A stretch of 6,327 nt of DNA from Candidatus Latescibacterota bacterium (lineage in GTDB: Bacteria > Latescibacterota > MVCY01): positions 1 through 6,327 of the forward strand of contig JAUWEO010000109.1 of assembly GCA_030608245.1 (NCBI GenBank), written 5' to 3'. Positions 6,083-6,327 of this stretch are shown piece after piece. The notes below the pieces were generated by a model. The model worked only from the letters and a program-made list of their open reading frames with translations, made no database searches and was not told where the DNA came from. Position 1 is the stretch's first letter, and every line of letters starts with the position of its first letter. The position numbers and the translations under genes were made by a program.

Positions 6083-6087
6083 CCTTT
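6083..6087 (-). promoter_or_regulatory. Ribosome binding site of the RmlD-like gene
   Basis: AAAGG on the minus strand lies 8 bases before the ATG at 6074. It overlaps the last two bases of the TAA stop of the upstream YfhO-like gene. It supports the shorter start and suggests coupled translation. Confidence 0.5.
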
Positions 6088-6327
6088 ATTCTTGCCGTTT
6101 GGAGGTAGCTTTGCGGCAGCTTACAAGCCAATATATAATTGTCCCTAAGACAAATAGCAAACTCAAAAAGGAAATGGTCGCCCCCAGCTTAAGATAGGGA
6201 GAATCAAAAACAAACTCTACTTTGTGATCTCCTTTTTCGAGCCAGACTGCTCTCAGGGCATAATCTGCAATATACAACTTCGTTCTTACTCCATCCAGAT
6301 AAGCTTTCCAATTCGGGTGCCAATTCT
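6086..6327 (-). CDS. C-terminal end of YfhO-family membrane protein (partial)
   Basis: This reading frame is open to the right edge, so only the last 79 residues are present; the 5' part lies outside the window. The visible residues begin with a P-N-W-K-A-Y-L-D-G motif, continue through an ADYALRAV segment and a KGDHKVEF motif, and end with one hydrophobic helix (about residues 47-69) and a short basic tail. Large multi-pass YfhO-family proteins, which are GT-C-like membrane proteins implicated in glycosylating cell-wall or lipid-linked glycans, typically end this way, with a small beta-rich domain and a last membrane helix. The TAA stop lies 11 bases before the ATG of the RmlD-like gene, whose ribosome site starts right after the stop, so the two are probably co-transcribed. 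A TTG at 6275-6277 could be taken for a start, but homology clearly continues upstream of it. The family call is fairly sure; the substrate is unknown. Confidence 0.8.
   Translation of the reverse strand, partial: NWHPNWKAYLDGVRTKLYIADYALRAVWLEKGDHKVEFVFDSPYLKLGATISFLSLLFVLGTIIYWLVSCRKATSKRQE

Noticed and set aside
6075..6131. Longer start for the RmlD-like protein
   Set aside because: The added 19 residues overlap the end of the YfhO-like gene and precede the normal MTTLLITG beginning of the Rossmann fold.

Overview
The window looks bacterial and probably comes from an uncultivated lineage. It is gene-dense, and every supported gene lies on the minus strand, so transcription runs from right to left. 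The mix of a YfhO-type membrane glycosyltransferase, an RmlD-family reductase, GT2 enzymes, a divergent ThyA and a DUF763 remnant, plus short dispersed repeats in the gaps, recalls candidate-phylum bacteria. No marker gene fixes the phylum.

Layout in the direction of transcription: (1) C-terminal end of a YfhO-family membrane protein, cut by the right edge (6086-6327). (2) RmlD-family dTDP-4-dehydrorhamnose reductase (5172-6074). (3) Polyprenyl-phosphate mannosyltransferase-like GT2 (4379-5092), after a 79-nt gap holding an imperfect inverted repeat. (4) A GT2 rhamnosyltransferase-like domain fused to the membrane and nucleotide-binding part of a polyprenyl glycosylphosphotransferase, without that enzyme's catalytic domain (2706-4379); it overlaps gene 3 by one base. 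(5) Divergent thymidylate synthase (1849-2682). (6) Broken N-terminal piece of a DUF763 gene running into a CACAGAG-type repeat (1473-1757). (7) UlaG/UPF0173-like metallo-beta-lactamase-fold hydrolase (855-1466). (8) Small membrane protein with a TrkA-C (RCK_C) domain (189-839). The last 188 bases hold no gene but carry two inverted arms of a roughly 10-bp-period repeat and a small hairpin.

Genes 1-4 form a cell-surface glycan module: sugar-nucleotide synthesis (dTDP-rhamnose), a lipid-linked sugar donor, a membrane-anchored glycosyltransferase and a multi-pass YfhO-type transferase. ThyA makes dTMP, the precursor of the dTTP that dTDP-sugar synthesis consumes, so its place directly behind these genes may be functional or simply chance. 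Genes 7 and 8 are tightly spaced and probably co-transcribed, with no visible link to glycan synthesis. I see no CRISPR array, tRNA, rRNA, transposase or phage gene. No entirely new system is evident; the most unusual items are the fusion protein lacking a catalytic domain, the thyA placement and the repeat-interrupted DUF763 gene.
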